Positions 11,290-26,200 of a stretch of 64,000 nt of DNA are shown in pieces. This stretch comes from Taeniopygia guttata. Its lineage: Eukaryota > Chordata > Aves > Passeriformes > Estrildidae. The stretch is taken from assembly GCF_048771995.1 (NCBI RefSeq), contig NC_133024.1, positions 58,548,501 through 58,612,500 of the forward strand, read 5' to 3'. The notes under the pieces were generated by a model, which saw nothing but the letters and a program-made list of their open reading frames with translations, searched no databases and was not told the origin of the DNA. Numbering within the stretch: the stretch's first letter is position 1; the number at the start of each line of letters is the position of its first letter. The translations under genes and the position numbers were made by a program.

Positions 11290-14200
11290 CTTAAAGTACA
11301 ATAAAAAATGAATAATGATGGAAGGCAGCTGTGAAGTTCACAAACTATTGAAATTTAACATACTATGAGTGGCTTTCCCTTCCCATCTGTTCAGTGCCCA
11401 TCTTCCTGTATTTTTCAAGCCTGTGCTGCATAACCATGGATGGGCATGAGATCAGGTGGACTTAATTTTCAATTCACCAGATGCATCCTTATCCTGGGAT
11501 CAGTCTGTTGGGATTAAGAGGCACATCTTGGCTGCTGTTTATAATGCACCAAAATTCTCCATGGAAAGATGACCTGCATACCATCAGCCACTTTTTAGGG
11601 AGGTTACATATTTTGACAAGTCACCTTAGGTAATCTTTCAGCCTCCAGTGCACAATGAAAGTTTCTAGGAGTGCTAATTTACTAATAAAAAATAGAAGAA
11701 CCCACTTAAGCTTGTTACTAGTAGAGACAATTTATGCATCTGACAACTTTCTCTATCATCCAGCTGTGAATTTCTAGCATTTTCTTGCACTGCTCTATCA
11801 ATCTGGAAAGCATGGACAAATACACAGTTTACTTCAATCTGTTTTAAATATTTTCACAGTGGGAACGTTCAGCATGGAGAAGAGGAGCCTGTGGGGTGAC
11901 CTTACAGCAGTCTATCAGTATTTAAAGTGGGTTAGAGGTTAGGGTTAGCGTTCTCTACAAGAGAGAGGGAGAGGGACTTTTTACAAGGGCATGTGATAAA
12001 GGGCAAAGGAGAATGGCTTTAGACTGAAAGGGGGTAGATTTAGATTGGATACCAGGAAGAAATTCTTCACTACAAGGGTGCTGAGGCACTGGCACAAGCT
12101 GCCCAGAGAGAAGCTGTGGATGCCCCATCCCTGGAAGTGTTCCAGGCCAGGCTGGATGGGGCTTTTGAGCCATCCTGGTCTAGTGGAAAGTGTCCCTGCC
12201 CATGTCAGGGAGGTTGGAGCTAGATGACCTTTAAGGTCCCTTCCAACCCAAATCATTCTATGATTCTTTGGAAAACTGTTTCTTTTTCCCCTTGATTACT
12301 GCTTAGGACTGACACACATGCTGAGATATGACTGTTGTTTTAATGTTTTACAATGGTATTGGTAAGAATTAAATAAAAACCAAAATACTGGGTTATTTCT
12401 GTCTTGGCATATGAAATGGATGGAATTAAAAATCCTTCATTAACTTCTATGGGTAATTATTTCAATGTCTTTGCTAGAGAAAAAAATGAAAGCAGTCTGA
12501 AGAGTGGTTGCCTACAAAAGTATTTTTTTATGTTTACATACTGATACAAAAAAAAAAAAAAAGGTTTTACTTTTAAGCCTGAGCATTGTTTCTTTTTACC
12601 AGCAGAAAACAAAGCTGAGAATTTAGCTGTGCTTCAGGATAATGAAAAGTCCTCAAAGTCAAGTGAAAGAAGTGGAAGATGAGAATTGTTGAGCACAGAG
12701 AGGTCACAGCAGTGGGGCACAGCCTGAGGTGCAAAGAAATGCAGCTGCAGAAGGCCTTGCTCCACTGCAGGCTCCATTTGAATCAATACCAAATCCCAGG
12801 TTTAGCTCTGTCTGCTAACCTCAGAGACAGTCAACCACAAGATGTGGCCTGGACAAAGTAGACCATTCTAAAATAAATTAAAATATAGCTATAAAAATAA
12901 AAATATATAGATATCTAGGTTCATATACAGATCCACAGCTCAAGTGTGTCCCAGCTGAAGCTACTGTACTAGTAGTCATCCATAAAACTATTAATAGTTT
13001 CTGCCCTATGCTGTATCCTATGCTAATAGGATAAATAAAGTGAGAAAGGCACTCTGGGTCATACTGCATGCAGCGAGCAGTTGTAATCATGGATATTAGT
13101 GGCTCATTTAAAAGCAAAGGTAAACCAGACATGCGGTCAGGGATCCTCATTGCAATAGTCTTCTAAAGCATGAGTGACTGCAATTTTGAGACCCTTTCCA
13201 GGTGGAAATTCAATTCGAGTGTATTCTGCAATTTTTGCATCTTACCTCCTCTGTTCATTTTTAAGTGATCTTGTCCTGGTTTCCTCTTCCTGTTTTGTTT
13301 AAATTCCAATAATTCAGCCTGGCAATGATAAAAGTGAAAAACAAAGAAATAAACAAATAAACTAACTTACTTTTAATTAACATACTTATGCTGCAAACCC
13401 TATTAATTCCACATGATGTTAACCCCAGGTAAAGTCAGAATTTCTCTCAGCAGCATTTTCCTTATGTGACAGCACTATGTTAAAAACTGAGTGTTTTTTG
13501 TGTTCAGCATGTGGATAATTTTTTGTTTGTGCCTGAAAAAGTGGGAAGTTACAGTATTCAGACATTTACAGTCCTACGTTTAAGGGGGTATGCTAGACAC
13601 CCGTCTGCTTCCCTTTGCCCCAAAACACAGATTTGAATTTCCCAGTTGATGAAAGGGGGACGAAAGCCAAAAGTCAGGAGCAGACACAGCCGTCATTCCC
13701 ACAGAGTAAGAAGGAGACATGTGCTTTGCCTCCTGCCTCTACAGAGTGCAAGCAGAAGATGAGATCTGGGCTATGTGATGTGTTGTGTCACCTCCAGCTC
13801 CCTGGGGCTCCCTTCAGGGTGAGGAGGGAAAGTGGTACTTGTTGAAAATGGCGTGGTGGAAGCATATACAGGCCCCCAGCACCGCAGCAGACTACCAGCC
13901 TTATGTAGCATTTAGGTATACAAATAGTGTCAAAGGGAATTCTTTTCAGAGCAGAGTTTGCTCATGCAATTTTAGCCAGAACTGTGAAGAAAACACAGTT
14001 TGTATCACTCTGGTTTGTATGTGTGCTTGTTTGTCCAGCTCTTTCTGCCTGCAACACACCCAAGAAATTGCAGATCTCTCTGCAAAGGATTTGGCTTGCA
14101 GGGCAAGGGGGAAGGCATAGGAACAGACCCATCTTTCATATTTTCCATTGCAACTGCACAGCAGTAGGAATAGAAACTAAAATAAAATGATGTGCTTAGA

Positions 14201-17200
14201 TAAAAGCTTCAATAACTGAATGGAACCACATGACTTTTTTTTTTTTTTTTAATTGATTTGAGTGGAACATTAAGTAATAACTATGCAATAAATGTATGGA
14301 GAAAATCAATAACTGAGAATGTGTTGTGTATCAATATTTGTCTAGCCCTAAAAGAAGAAACAGGATTAAGAAATAAAAAAGCCAACCTCCATTTTCACTA
14401 TTTTAAATAACTATTCAACCTGAAAATTAAAACTCGGTATCTGACTTTCCAATATGTCGTCTCCTCTCTTGGAGTAATGTTCTGAAATATATTGGGTGTA
14501 TATGATGCAGTGTTCAAAGTGTACTGAATATTTCTAAATCAAGCAATACATACTAAAACCTGTTCTGAAGAAAAAAAGGGAACTGACAATACCTACACAT
14601 TTTATAGCTACACTGTGTTAGGAGGTACACACAAGACAGAATTCACAATTACTTTAATAAATATTAGTTTGAAGTAGAAATGAGCCAACATATATCTGAG
14701 GGACAATTATTGGTGCCCTTAAAATCCATATTATTTACAGTAGGTTTGTAAGTAGTGCATTACTCTGCACAATAGGTAGCAGCAACTATGAAGGCAAGGA
14801 GACCTTGGAACCACATAGCAAACAAAAGGAGCCTTAGAAGCAGCCAACACCTCCTTAGCAGCCCATGGAAATTGCTAAAGAGTCTACAGGTCTGCACAAG
14901 TCCCTTAAACCAAACCCATGAATTCGGGGCATGCTAATTTACATTTGTAGTTATGTTCTCTTTGGAAGGATCCAGGTACAGACTACAAAAGGAACTAGCC
15001 TTACACCCATCCAGGCTGGCTTTCAAAATTTTTTCCTCTGTATAGGTTCTTGGAATAAGCATATACCTGATGGGATAGCAATGAAGAGACTGCCTTTTGT
15101 CCCATCTTTTTTTCCCAGTATTATAGTTGTTAGAATACTATGAAATGAGGACACATCCCCAACATGTAAAAAAAAGATATCAGTGACAGGGAATAACTTC
15201 TCCAGTTCTAGAAGAAACTCGGTGTATGGAATTTGTTGTGCTAAAATTCTCCCACTGGGGAAGTAGCTTAACATTAATTTGGATGTTAGTAACAGCAGAG
15301 GCACAGCAAGTGGCTCAGCACTTGCTCACATATTTTCAAATTATTTGCTAGATTTTCAAGTGCTGCCCTCCCTGTACTTTTACGGTCAAACCTGGAGCCA
15401 AAACTTTGCACAGTGCCATCACCTTTGGCGGATGAACTTTATGTGGGTATGGTACCCAAATCTATACCAGAGGGACTACACATTTCAGGCAATGCATGAT
15501 GCATATGCAGAATATGGAGCTCAAAGTTGCAGTTATGGCATGCCTGCTTTTTAGACAATTCAAAACTCATTAGTTAGGTAGTTAGCCACACAGAGAGGCA
15601 TGCTATAATTAACAGGAAATCTGAGCATTTCCACATCCCCATTTGAAAAAGTCAGGCCCATGGCCCTCAATTCTCTAGAAGGAGACAATTCAGAAAAATC
15701 ATCCTTAATTCCTCAGTAAGATGACTTCTGCCTGCAAGAGAGTAAACTGGTTTCCTTAGCCTATGAAATCGGTTGCCATGGTCAAAAAACCCTCTACACA
15801 ATTATTCAAGTGGAGAGGTGAAAAGGAGCTCGTTTTCCAGATGCAAACAGCCTTGAACTCAGAAGATAATTGTCCTGTCCCTGTTCAAATTTTACAGCTT
15901 GACTCATCTCTCTCACAATATTTGAAAATGGTGACTGAATCACTTCTGCTAAAGAGAAGCTCTGTGCATAGGCTACAGGTAATCAGTGTATTTAATTACT
16001 TTCACAGCATGCAAAAATGATACAATATGTAAACTGTTAATGTATAATTACCTTCCTCTGTTGTTCTTGCCTCATTTCCTCTAATCTTTTGTTTTCATCG
16101 TCTCGAAGAGCTTGCTTATAAGCATGCCTTCTTTTCTATTGTTCAGCAGAAAATAAAAATACATTAGTGTGGTGAGAGTGAGGCCAAACTCCCAAACCTT
16201 ATTCTTAAATTGTTATATGGGTAATTAACAAATACAAATGGTTGAATGATTCCAGTTACTTAAGAAACAGATTAGTCTCGATCAGAATTTAAACAAGAAG
16301 TGGCCTAGAGCCTCTCAATCATTCTGTTTGTTGAATGTCCATCTGTGCATCACATCCAGGTAGTCACAGCAAGTGCTATTCTCCATCCCAGTGACGACCA
16401 TAAAGATATCCTGAGCAGTCAGAAAACACAGTCAGGATATATGATAATGAGATGGGGTATCCTGGGAAGAAATAAAAGTAATGAAAACATTACCAAGGTG
16501 AAAAAGCAGAATGGAGGCCTTATAGCAGAGGGGAGCACAGGATTTTTTTTTTCTGGAAGTCGGGCAACAGGAGAGATCAAACCTACTATTATTTGTGAGG
16601 CATCAAGAAAATTGAAAAAGTGAACTACACATCATAAATAATGTAATAACAGTGCAATAGGTTTTAATTAAAATAACTAGCCCTGGTCTTTCACACATTG
16701 CAATTATTTGCAAAAAGCCAACTGACAATTAAGGTCTTAGAGGATCCTCAGGATATTACACACTGGAACCTCTACTGTAAGGTCTTTGAGCGGGGACATA
16801 GGGTAGCACACTAAAAAATGAGCCAGTATAATTTAATACAAGAATTGTGCAGATTTGACTTAAGTGAGGAATTGTTACAGGTCTACAGACTATTTCCAAA
16901 ATTTAATATATGCATGCAGAACAACACCATTAAAACAACAGGCACATAATTTGCTAAAAAGACTGAATAGAGAAAGCAATTATTAATAGCTCAATTTTGA
17001 GCTGGGAGAAGTTGCTACATGTGTCCAGGGAGACTCATTCTGGGTCCTATATTATTCATTACTCTCCGTAATGGCTTGGAGAATTGTGTGGAGAATATGT
17101 TAATCAAGTTGGAAGACAATAAAAATCTACACAGGATTGGTCACACTTTGAAAGACAGGATTAAAATTAATTACGAGTTTGATTAAATAAGCAGGCCTAA

Positions 17201-20200
17201 AAAGTCATCAGTGACAGAGTCACTCAAAAGTAGTCAAATTTGTTCATGGATGAGAAGTAACATTTGGCAAGGATAGTTGAGCTAGGTGTGCTAAATTAAT
17301 ATCACTATCTAAGAAATGATGTGAGGGGAAAAAACCTTTGATCTGCATCACATTGTCCCAGACTGTTTTCAGAACAAATTTTTCAAATTTAAAAAAATCA
17401 CATACATATATATGTATTTCCCCTTTTTAGTATGCATGTTAGGCATGTCCTAAGCTTATCACACTTCACTATTTCAAATACATTGTTCCTAAATCTTTTA
17501 ATTACTCCAGAAAAAGGACACATTCAAGGTAACATCCAAATCAGAGTCCCAGTTTTCCTACTGGTTTAGCATTTTGGTGCTATGCCAAGTTTATTTAGAT
17601 AAGAACTCACAGGTTACATCCTTTGGATTTCTGGCTCAGAGGCTGTGTCTATGCCTATAGACTGGACCTCATCCAAGCTGTTTGGAAAGACTTTGATAAC
17701 TGCATTGCTGCATTATAAACAAGTGATTATTTGATTTACAAAGCTACAGAAATGCAGCCACACAAAAGACAAGTATAAAAAGCTACAGAAATGCAGCTAC
17801 AAAAAAGACAAGTATAATGTCAGCTATACTAAAGAACAGTACAGATAAATGTATTTTATAATAATACAGACAGATGTATTTTATCTGCTTGGACACTGGT
17901 GGTGTGAATGATGAACTATGGGATGCAATTTGGCACAACTTTTTGAGAAACTTGACAAAACATGGAATGAGAAAGCCACACATAGGTAGGTAGAGCAGAA
18001 GGACAAGGCTAAAAGTAGGCTTGTACAACTGAAATAGTTCAGTGTTCCTTCAGCCATCCACCCACTTCTGTATGGATATGAAAACAGCAGCACAAAATGC
18101 TGAAATCCAAGTCAGTGAAATCCAAGTCAGTTGTGGGGACATGAGTTCAATGGTTTTCACAGTTCAATGCTCACATAGTACGAAAGTTGCAGAGCTAGAC
18201 CTCCCTTACCAAAGAGCAAACTCCCACTGTTTAAAGTGTTGGATGCTTCGAGAGGGAGGCAGAAGAGGTTTCAAGACATCTTTTCTCCCTTTCCATACCA
18301 CTTCATTTTGGTTGTTCACCCAGGACTACAAAATAAAGTCTGAAAGCCACTCTCCGACAATTGACCTTCTGTCCAGCAGTGCTGGGCAGAAATTGGCACT
18401 TTCTAGCTATATATCTGCCCACATTTGCTAAAATGTCTTTAGGGTTTTCAGAGATACAAGATATCCTGAAGAATTAAAGGGGAATGGAACCTAGTTTCAA
18501 TAATAACTTTCTTTTTCAGGCAAGGAAAACCAGGAAGAGATACTAGAGGCAAGACAGATGTGTCATATATCCTGTTGGCAACAATTTCTGCAAAGGGAGG
18601 ATTTTTTCCCATTTCTAAGGCCTCTGAGGAAATATGGAGGCAAATCTTCCCTTCCTGTTACCCAACAGTTGGTGCTCAAGGGTGTATACAACAGAGGGCT
18701 GCCGAGATCAGATACTTCCAAACTCCTGCTCCGTTGCTTCCAATGTTAATTTCTGTCTGCTTGGCTCCCTGTTCTCTGTCCTTCCCCAGTTATCAACCTC
18801 CCTACAGGAGAAATACTTCTCTTTCAGGATTAATAGTCCTCACTGAAACTTTCTACATTAGTAGATTTAGACGTGAAGAGACTAATTGTATGTGAAAAAG
18901 CCTCTTAGAGTCAATACAAATAATGAAATTGAGGCAATTCTTTATCTATTTCCTACTCACACTGATACTTACCAGACTATTTCAAATTGGGGAAAAGACC
19001 CCAAGCAGTGTGTAGAATCACTTTTTGGATGCAGTGAGAAACAAGCTTCTCTTTTGACTGTATTTTTATTGCAGTAAAGCATCTGCTGACATTAACTTAT
19101 TGAGATTTCATAAAAGCTTACCACCAGTGGATGGGTACAGGGCATACTTAAGATTCTCATCTAACCTTAGAGTATATATCTGGTTCTCATTTATCAGAAA
19201 GAGATCTGTGTGCAGTTCTCTACTATGTAGAATTCCCTGCCAGTGTGGAAGAGACAAGGCAGGCAGTCCCATTCACCCAGAAAGGATCCTTGGTACTCAC
19301 TGAGTTATGTCTCAGCAATTAAGCTCAATTAGGATATTCTAACATTACACTATTGACAGCACCTAGGAAGCTGATATAGAAAATACAGCACAGGCTGCAG
19401 TTTTGCTTACCCATGCTGTAGATTTTGGGCCAGGATTATCAATCTGACAGGAATCACTCTTTGGCAAACCCACGTCCAATCTGTTCAGTAATTCATTGGT
19501 TTTGCTATGAAGAAATTCAATCCAAATAGAATTGTTAGTGCTTCCATAAAAATAAACACAGCTTTTTATTCCACCCTTGGAATCTAGCCTAGACATTTTA
19601 TCATGTGTCTGCTGAAAAACATCACAGGTAGGAAAGAAAAAGTTTATGGAAACAGACAAATGGGACAGAGGATACAGAACCCACACTGTGGATAAGACAT
19701 TTGCTGGGATGATTTCTTAAGCAAACAATTATAGTCATTTGCATATTTGGGGTGTACAGTGGCTATGCATTCCTCATTGTAAAGCTCCTACACAACAGAC
19801 TCACATACCACTGGACTTCATGAGGATGCCAACTGCTTCACAGAATTGTTGCAAATCCTTCTATGAGATCTATAAATCTCAGCTAAGTACTTTAAAAGAT
19901 TATTTTCAGAAATTTTTCTTCACAGTTAATACAATGCAGTCTTACTACAGATTACTTTATCAAGCAGAAAGGCTTTCAAGCATTTTGTAACAAGAAAAAA
20001 AAATCTTGTCTTTAGTTAATGCACAACATTTTCATTTCTTATTCTGGCAAGGGCAATTTTCTTTTTCCAGCTGCATGCCTAACAAACCCAGAATTTCAAA
20101 CTAGCATCACTTTGCTCACAGTTTTGACCAAGTACAATTAAACTAGGTCACAAACAAAAACAAAACATGGGAGTTTGTGTGCTGTAGTGAGGAATGAGTT

Positions 20201-23200
20201 TCTTAACCTGCACTCCCAGGCACATATATTGAACTCCTTTCTCACTCAAAGGAACAGAGTTAAAGAGTCAATTTTATTTCTGTGTACAGTTTTAGAAAAC
20301 ATGAAAGCAGAGAGCAGAAAAAGTGCTTCAAGAGATATTGAATGGAAAGATTTACTCTTCTCACAGGGCAACCAGCTAGCTCTGTGTAGGGGAAGATGCC
20401 ACTACTAAAGACTTAAACTTAGAGAAAAAGCACTGGCTGCTGAAAACTGGTTCTGATTAACTGATTACCAAGTGTGTTTTATATTTCACTCCATGATCTA
20501 AAACTGTGAGTAAATACTTTATTGGTAACATGTCCTGCTGGTCAGTGAGGAGTGATATATTGAGAAGCTGAGAAAAAGAACAAGAAACCACAAGTTCTTC
20601 TCTGTTACTCTACACAATACAAAACCATGTTACCACTTCAGGTACAAAATACTTGCTTAAATTCTAGCGAGTCAGGCTTTTAGAGTCTCACTATTCCCAG
20701 TTCACTCCCCTTCCTCCATTACCTGGGTATTTAACAGACCTCAGGCAATGTACAATAAAGAAAGAACCAGATAAAACACTGTTTTCCCTAATCTACAAAG
20801 TACTTATACATAAAGGTTGAACAAATAGTCTTCTTATACAAGTGTTAAGCACTGAGTTTTTTTTTTCACAAAAGATGAGTTATTAAGTGGTAAGATTGCA
20901 CAGAATAATTTTGGGAACACGAAGATTTAAATTGCAGATTTTGTGTTTCTCTACCTATCCTAAAACTGATCAAATAATTTATTTCTACACCAGGAAGACT
21001 AAGAACTCCTACAAAAAATCTGGAGTATATCTGAGAAGGTCGAAGCTCTGTGGAAAAATATGTGGCAAGTTGGTGCTAGATGCTCTAATTCCTTATCAAT
21101 GGCAAGAGAATGACATGGAGTGTGCAGAATTTCTCATTATTTGCATAAAAATGTGGTGGGGGCCATTGAATTTCCCAGATCAGCACACTGATAAGTGAAA
21201 AGCTTACTGAGTTTTAGTGTCAGAAGAGGTGATTATAACAGTGGAAGCAAATAAAGTTCCTCAGCAAGACTATGCACTGCCTTTGAATAGAGAAATACCT
21301 GACTTCACCAAATTAAGTAATACATTAATGAAGTATTCCTATCACAAGAAAGGGACTCAGATTTCTGAGTTTTCCAATGGAAGACAAATCAGGTCTTATA
21401 TATGTTAATCTGCTGTATGTCATCTCTGTGGAAACCTAGCAATGCACCTAGGGTTACCAGACAATGTCTGAATGGCATTTTTCATTATACTAAACCTGCA
21501 GTCATAGCAATACAAAACATAGCTTAAATCAGGCTGCATGGAAAGAGAGAATTCAGGGAGATGGCTATTCAATTTATGTTCTGGAAAGGAAAGCAGTATC
21601 ACCAGAAGGAAACCAGCATATCAGTACACAGTCATTTGCTAAAACTTCAAGGGCTAATCAAAAATGCTAAAATGTGTTCCTCTAAACTTAGTAACATTAA
21701 GGAAAGAAGAGCATGAGATGAAGAAATTTATTTGAATACAGTAGAATCCTGATACCCTTCAAACACAGCTAGGTAAAAGGAGAGAAAAGATTTGGACTAA
21801 CCATGAAGGCACTCTCCAAATAGGCTGCTAGCCTGAGTTCTGACTACCCCTAAGCATCAGTCTGAAGAGAACCACTGATACTTTAGTTAAGCTGGAGTGA
21901 TCTTATGAGGGTATTTTGTCCTGGTAGCCCTGTCTCCCATTACACCATTGGGAAAAAGCCTTTTGCTCTGCTAATTAAAACAGCTTCCTCCCATACTGTT
22001 GTGTTTAATAGCACCAAGCACTGCTCTTAGCATGGCAACTCAGCATCTACAGTGCAGTAACTATTGCTGGAATAGTTTTGGCCTGTCTCAAACAGCACTT
22101 TCACAAACAACTCATGGCTTCTGCCTAGGAATGAATATCAACCACAGCTCCCAACAAGCTTTTTAGATGCTACCACACCATTTTGGGAGGTTAAAAAGTT
22201 TTCTAGCAATGGAAGTGGGCACTCTCAGGCCTCAGAAATGTCAGTGATTGATATTTATCAGTACAGATGCAGAAGTGGGAGAGTGAAGCACAATACAGGA
22301 TTTGGGGTCTGAATAACACTTAAGAGCTGTCATGAGAAACTGCTAACTCTGCTGCCAGGATCATTGAGTAATGTGCTAGAAGGGGCTGGTGCATGACAGT
22401 GGAAATCAGAAATGTTGCAGACACTCCCTGTAGGTCCTCAGATATATGGCTTTACATTCCACAGCTACTCTTCAGGCAGAGGCCTTTTTAAAAACAAAAG
22501 CTGCTATGCAAAACCATTTTTTGAAGCTCAACAAGTGTTTGGGACTAAATGCTGCCCACATTTCTACTAGGGTGAGATGAGGGGATGGTTATAAAAGCCA
22601 GAGTGGGCCAAGTTCCTCAGGCTTGTGTAGGAGTTCACATGATCCAACAGGATCACCAGCCCTGACAGCTGAGAAGCAGACAGCTCCACATTTGACTACA
22701 GAATGCAACTGCAAAAGATCTGAAGACCCACAACAATCTCATTGCAAGATCCAAGGTCTAAATTCCTCTGCAGAATAAGGTCTTCAATTTTGTGTGTCAA
22801 TTGCTTTTAACTACTGTCACATCTTTGAAAAGGATTAGGGACATGAATGGGGATATGGACTCAGGATTTTCCAGCATTACCAACATTTTTCTCCATCCAA
22901 GAGTCACACAGCACCACTTGCTAAGCTTTTCATTTGAGACTGTATTCCTCTCAGATACGACAGAGAGAAAATAATTTTTCTGCCTACACATAAAGTTCTC
23001 AGCTTTAAGTCTGTCTTACAGACTAACATTAAAAATGCATTAATTAAAAGGCTTCTTGTAGTCTTCATTAGTTCTCCCCAATGGAACCAGTGGCAGTTAA
23101 TTCTTTTGCTTTAATTGATGGATATTGAAATGCCAGTATACCAAAAAATATCCTGGCCTTTATGCCAGTACGTTTGGAAAAAAAAAAAAAAGGCAGCACA

Positions 23201-26200
23201 GTACTTTTGCATATATCATAAATCTATTTATTTCTCTTGACAAATATATATTTCTCTTGGTAAAATATAATGTCCAATTCTTACTACTATTGAAAACAAG
23301 ACAGCTCATCAACTTGTTTTCTCAAGTTGCAGGATCTCCACCATTACAATTCTGCTCTAATGAACATCCACAAGTATGCTAAAAGTCACTCAAAAATAGT
23401 AATAAAAAAAAGTCAAAATAAAGAAACCCAAAGCAGGTAAACCATTGTAGCTATTGCAAAGAGTAGACAACTTGAGTAGCCACTAAGCCCACAGAAGAAG
23501 CATTTAGTGCTGAATGACTTGAACACATCAGCTTCCAAAATAATTGCCTTTAAGCAATGCTGAAGTGACTTTTCACCATTTTCTCCCAGTTCAGCTGGAA
23601 AACTAAGAAGCATGCATACTGCATACATAATGTTAGTTTCACACATATACCCAGAAGCTTCAAGATAATTTTTAAAAATAGCTGGACTCACCCTCTCAGA
23701 AAAGAAAAATAACTCAGCAACAAAAAACTCAACCCCAAATTTAATTCAAGGCATCTTTTTGCAGCACCAGCAAGTATATCAAAAACTTCTCACTCCAACA
23801 TATTAATTGGCTTAGTATAACAACTTCCTCAACTTTTTCAGAAATTAAGATTAGTTGCATAACCCTACAAAAACCTACCCAGAAGAAATGCTGCCCTTCA
23901 TTTCAGTAAGGTCCATGGTGGGTGTGCTTTCACTGATGCCCTTGTTCCTTCCTCACTGAAAGCCCTGCCTTGTGCATTGCCATGTGGATCATTGTCAGAC
24001 ATTTGTTGTGGCCCACAAGGTAGGCTGGCTGGTACTGGGACTAACAAAACCATGACAAGGGGTAAGGTAGTAAAAACACCTCTGTCTGTTAGCAACAAAC
24101 ATGCCTTCAGCTCCACAGGGATCATGGTTCTCTTGTACCTCAATTCTTACCCTGAGCTACAGAAGCCACTTTTTGGGTAAGACTAATAAACAAACATCAG
24201 CCATGTCCAAAATTGCCAGCATGAACTAATGTTCATTTCTGGAGTGTGTGTAGGTGGGGGACTCATCTTTTGTTGGAGGCTATATGGTAAAAAATTACAT
24301 TAAATTGTTAACACATCAAATTCATGTATGACGTTGATGGCTCTTCTGCAATGCCCTTTTGTGGAAGGGGTTTTACAGTGACTTCTGTGTGCCAGAGAGA
24401 AGTTTGATAAGAGGATCCATCTTTCCTCCTGAAAGAATTTTCTACCAAGGTCGTTGACATAGAAACCAAGAAAGAAAGAAGGATAAATAAAAGAAACCTG
24501 CAACTGTCTATTCCAATAAGCATTTTGTCGTTCATGACCAATGAGTAAAGTGTAAACTTACGAGTTTTGTAAGAATGTATAAAAAGCATGCATGCTATAA
24601 TAAAAAAAGTTTGAAGCCTTTTGAAAATGGAGTGTGTTGCTTTGTATTGTCTCCATTTCAACTACAACACACTTTACTATGAAGAAAGGCCATTCTCTGG
24701 ATATTTAGTCCACCTGTTTTCCAACATAAATCCTCCCAGTAGCCACATACTAAGCTTAATACAGTATTCACAGACTTCATTGGCAGTAATGCAAGATCAT
24801 AGTACAGATGATTTGGACAAACCTAATGATAGTTATCAAACACCGCTATCTTTGGCTAGGAGGATTTCTTGTCTGCAAGTTCTTGAGCATCTGTTCCTGA
24901 CTTTGAGGAAAAGAACAAAAAATGTGCCACTAGCTCATCTTAGGTATAAGGCTTCAAGAAAGTATAAAAATAGGTTGTTAAAAGAAAAATATAAAGCAAC
25001 TTTCTCAGCAGAATTATTTTCATAATTTTCTACCCACACTTAAAACTAATCTATCCTCTCAACCCACCTGCTTTTTCTGTTTCCCTGACTGGATGAAATA
25101 ACACAGCTCGGCTATTTGTTCCTCCCACCAGGTCATTCAGTATTCCTGGATGTTATTTTAGATGTAAGCTTCATTTATTACCTGAAGTAATGAGCATAAA
25201 TCCAGTTTTAAGGAAAATGCAGTTTCGTATAAGTCTATTGCATTCCATTCTGTGTGCTCCATCTGCATGTGCAATCTGCTTCTATATTTTCAGCCAGCTT
25301 GCATGGGCAGATTAATGCGCACAATTAGAAAGCAACCTCACAGGCGTTCAATAAACTGCTTTCATTATTACACTCAAGAGAGCCCCTTTGGATGTCTATA
25401 AAAGCCTAGTTTTCTGCCTGTTAGCTAAATAATTGACAACGCTTAAAATAATCAGGAGCAAATGAACAAAACGAAGACAATTGTGGCAGAAAGAAGCAAA
25501 CAAAGGATTCTCAAGGCTGCAAATGCTTTTTGTGTGAGTCCTCTTTCATTCTCTTTAGCAACCTGTATTAAAAGTCTGGTCAGGTTTACACTTGCACTTC
25601 TGTGGGGAAAATTTGTTGCCAGCCTGCTGTTTGAACCACACATCATAGGGGACTGAAAACTGGCAAGGACACTAGCATTTATCCTGTAAAAATTGATAAA
25701 TAAATAAAAATTCTGTTTTGATTCAGGTTTTATTCTCCTGCATTTTATGACTTTTGAGAAAGCTGCTTTGGCAGCCAAGTGTATATCAGCTTGGTTTGGT
25801 GAACCTCCTGCATTGTGTTTGGAATATGGACTCAGAGACACTCTGGCAAATGCTGTTTCCAGCTCCAAATTCTGAGCAGAATATATTGAGTGCGCACATG
25901 TATCTGAGTGCAGCTGTGCCAGGAATTTTTACAGGAATACAACCTTCACAAAAATAGAGGCATGAATATTTAGCAAGATAGTATTAGAAAGTAACCCTAT
26001 TTTTCAGACGGCTTTTTCCATTACATAAATAGGTAGATGGCTATTAGAAAAACAGTGTAGATGGCTATTAGAAAAATAGTGGAACCCATCCAACACTACA
26101 ATTTCTAACATCTAACTAGAGATCTGGGCTAAAACAGCATGGTAAGACACCCTACAGTTCAGACACAGATCCACACAGCCTGCACAGCAAGCATCTGAAA

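Larger units (their letters stand above)
16136..19410 (-). other. EPSTI1 intron 7
   Basis: GTAAGC to ACAATAG, about 3.3 kb. Contains the ancient CR1/L3-like remnant and two tandem duplications (17740-17816, 18101-18130). Some human transcripts carry a further short coding insert here; no avian equivalent was recognised. Confidence 0.85.

Noticed and set aside
15279-15554. 91-codon plus-strand open frame with a protein-like Tyr/Gln/Ala end
   Set aside because: No known family and no homologous exon structure; lies within EPSTI1 intron 8 on the opposite strand.
22590-22597. Isolated TATAAAAG on the plus strand, promoter-like
   Set aside because: No gene or open frame follows it; likely chance in AT-rich intron DNA.
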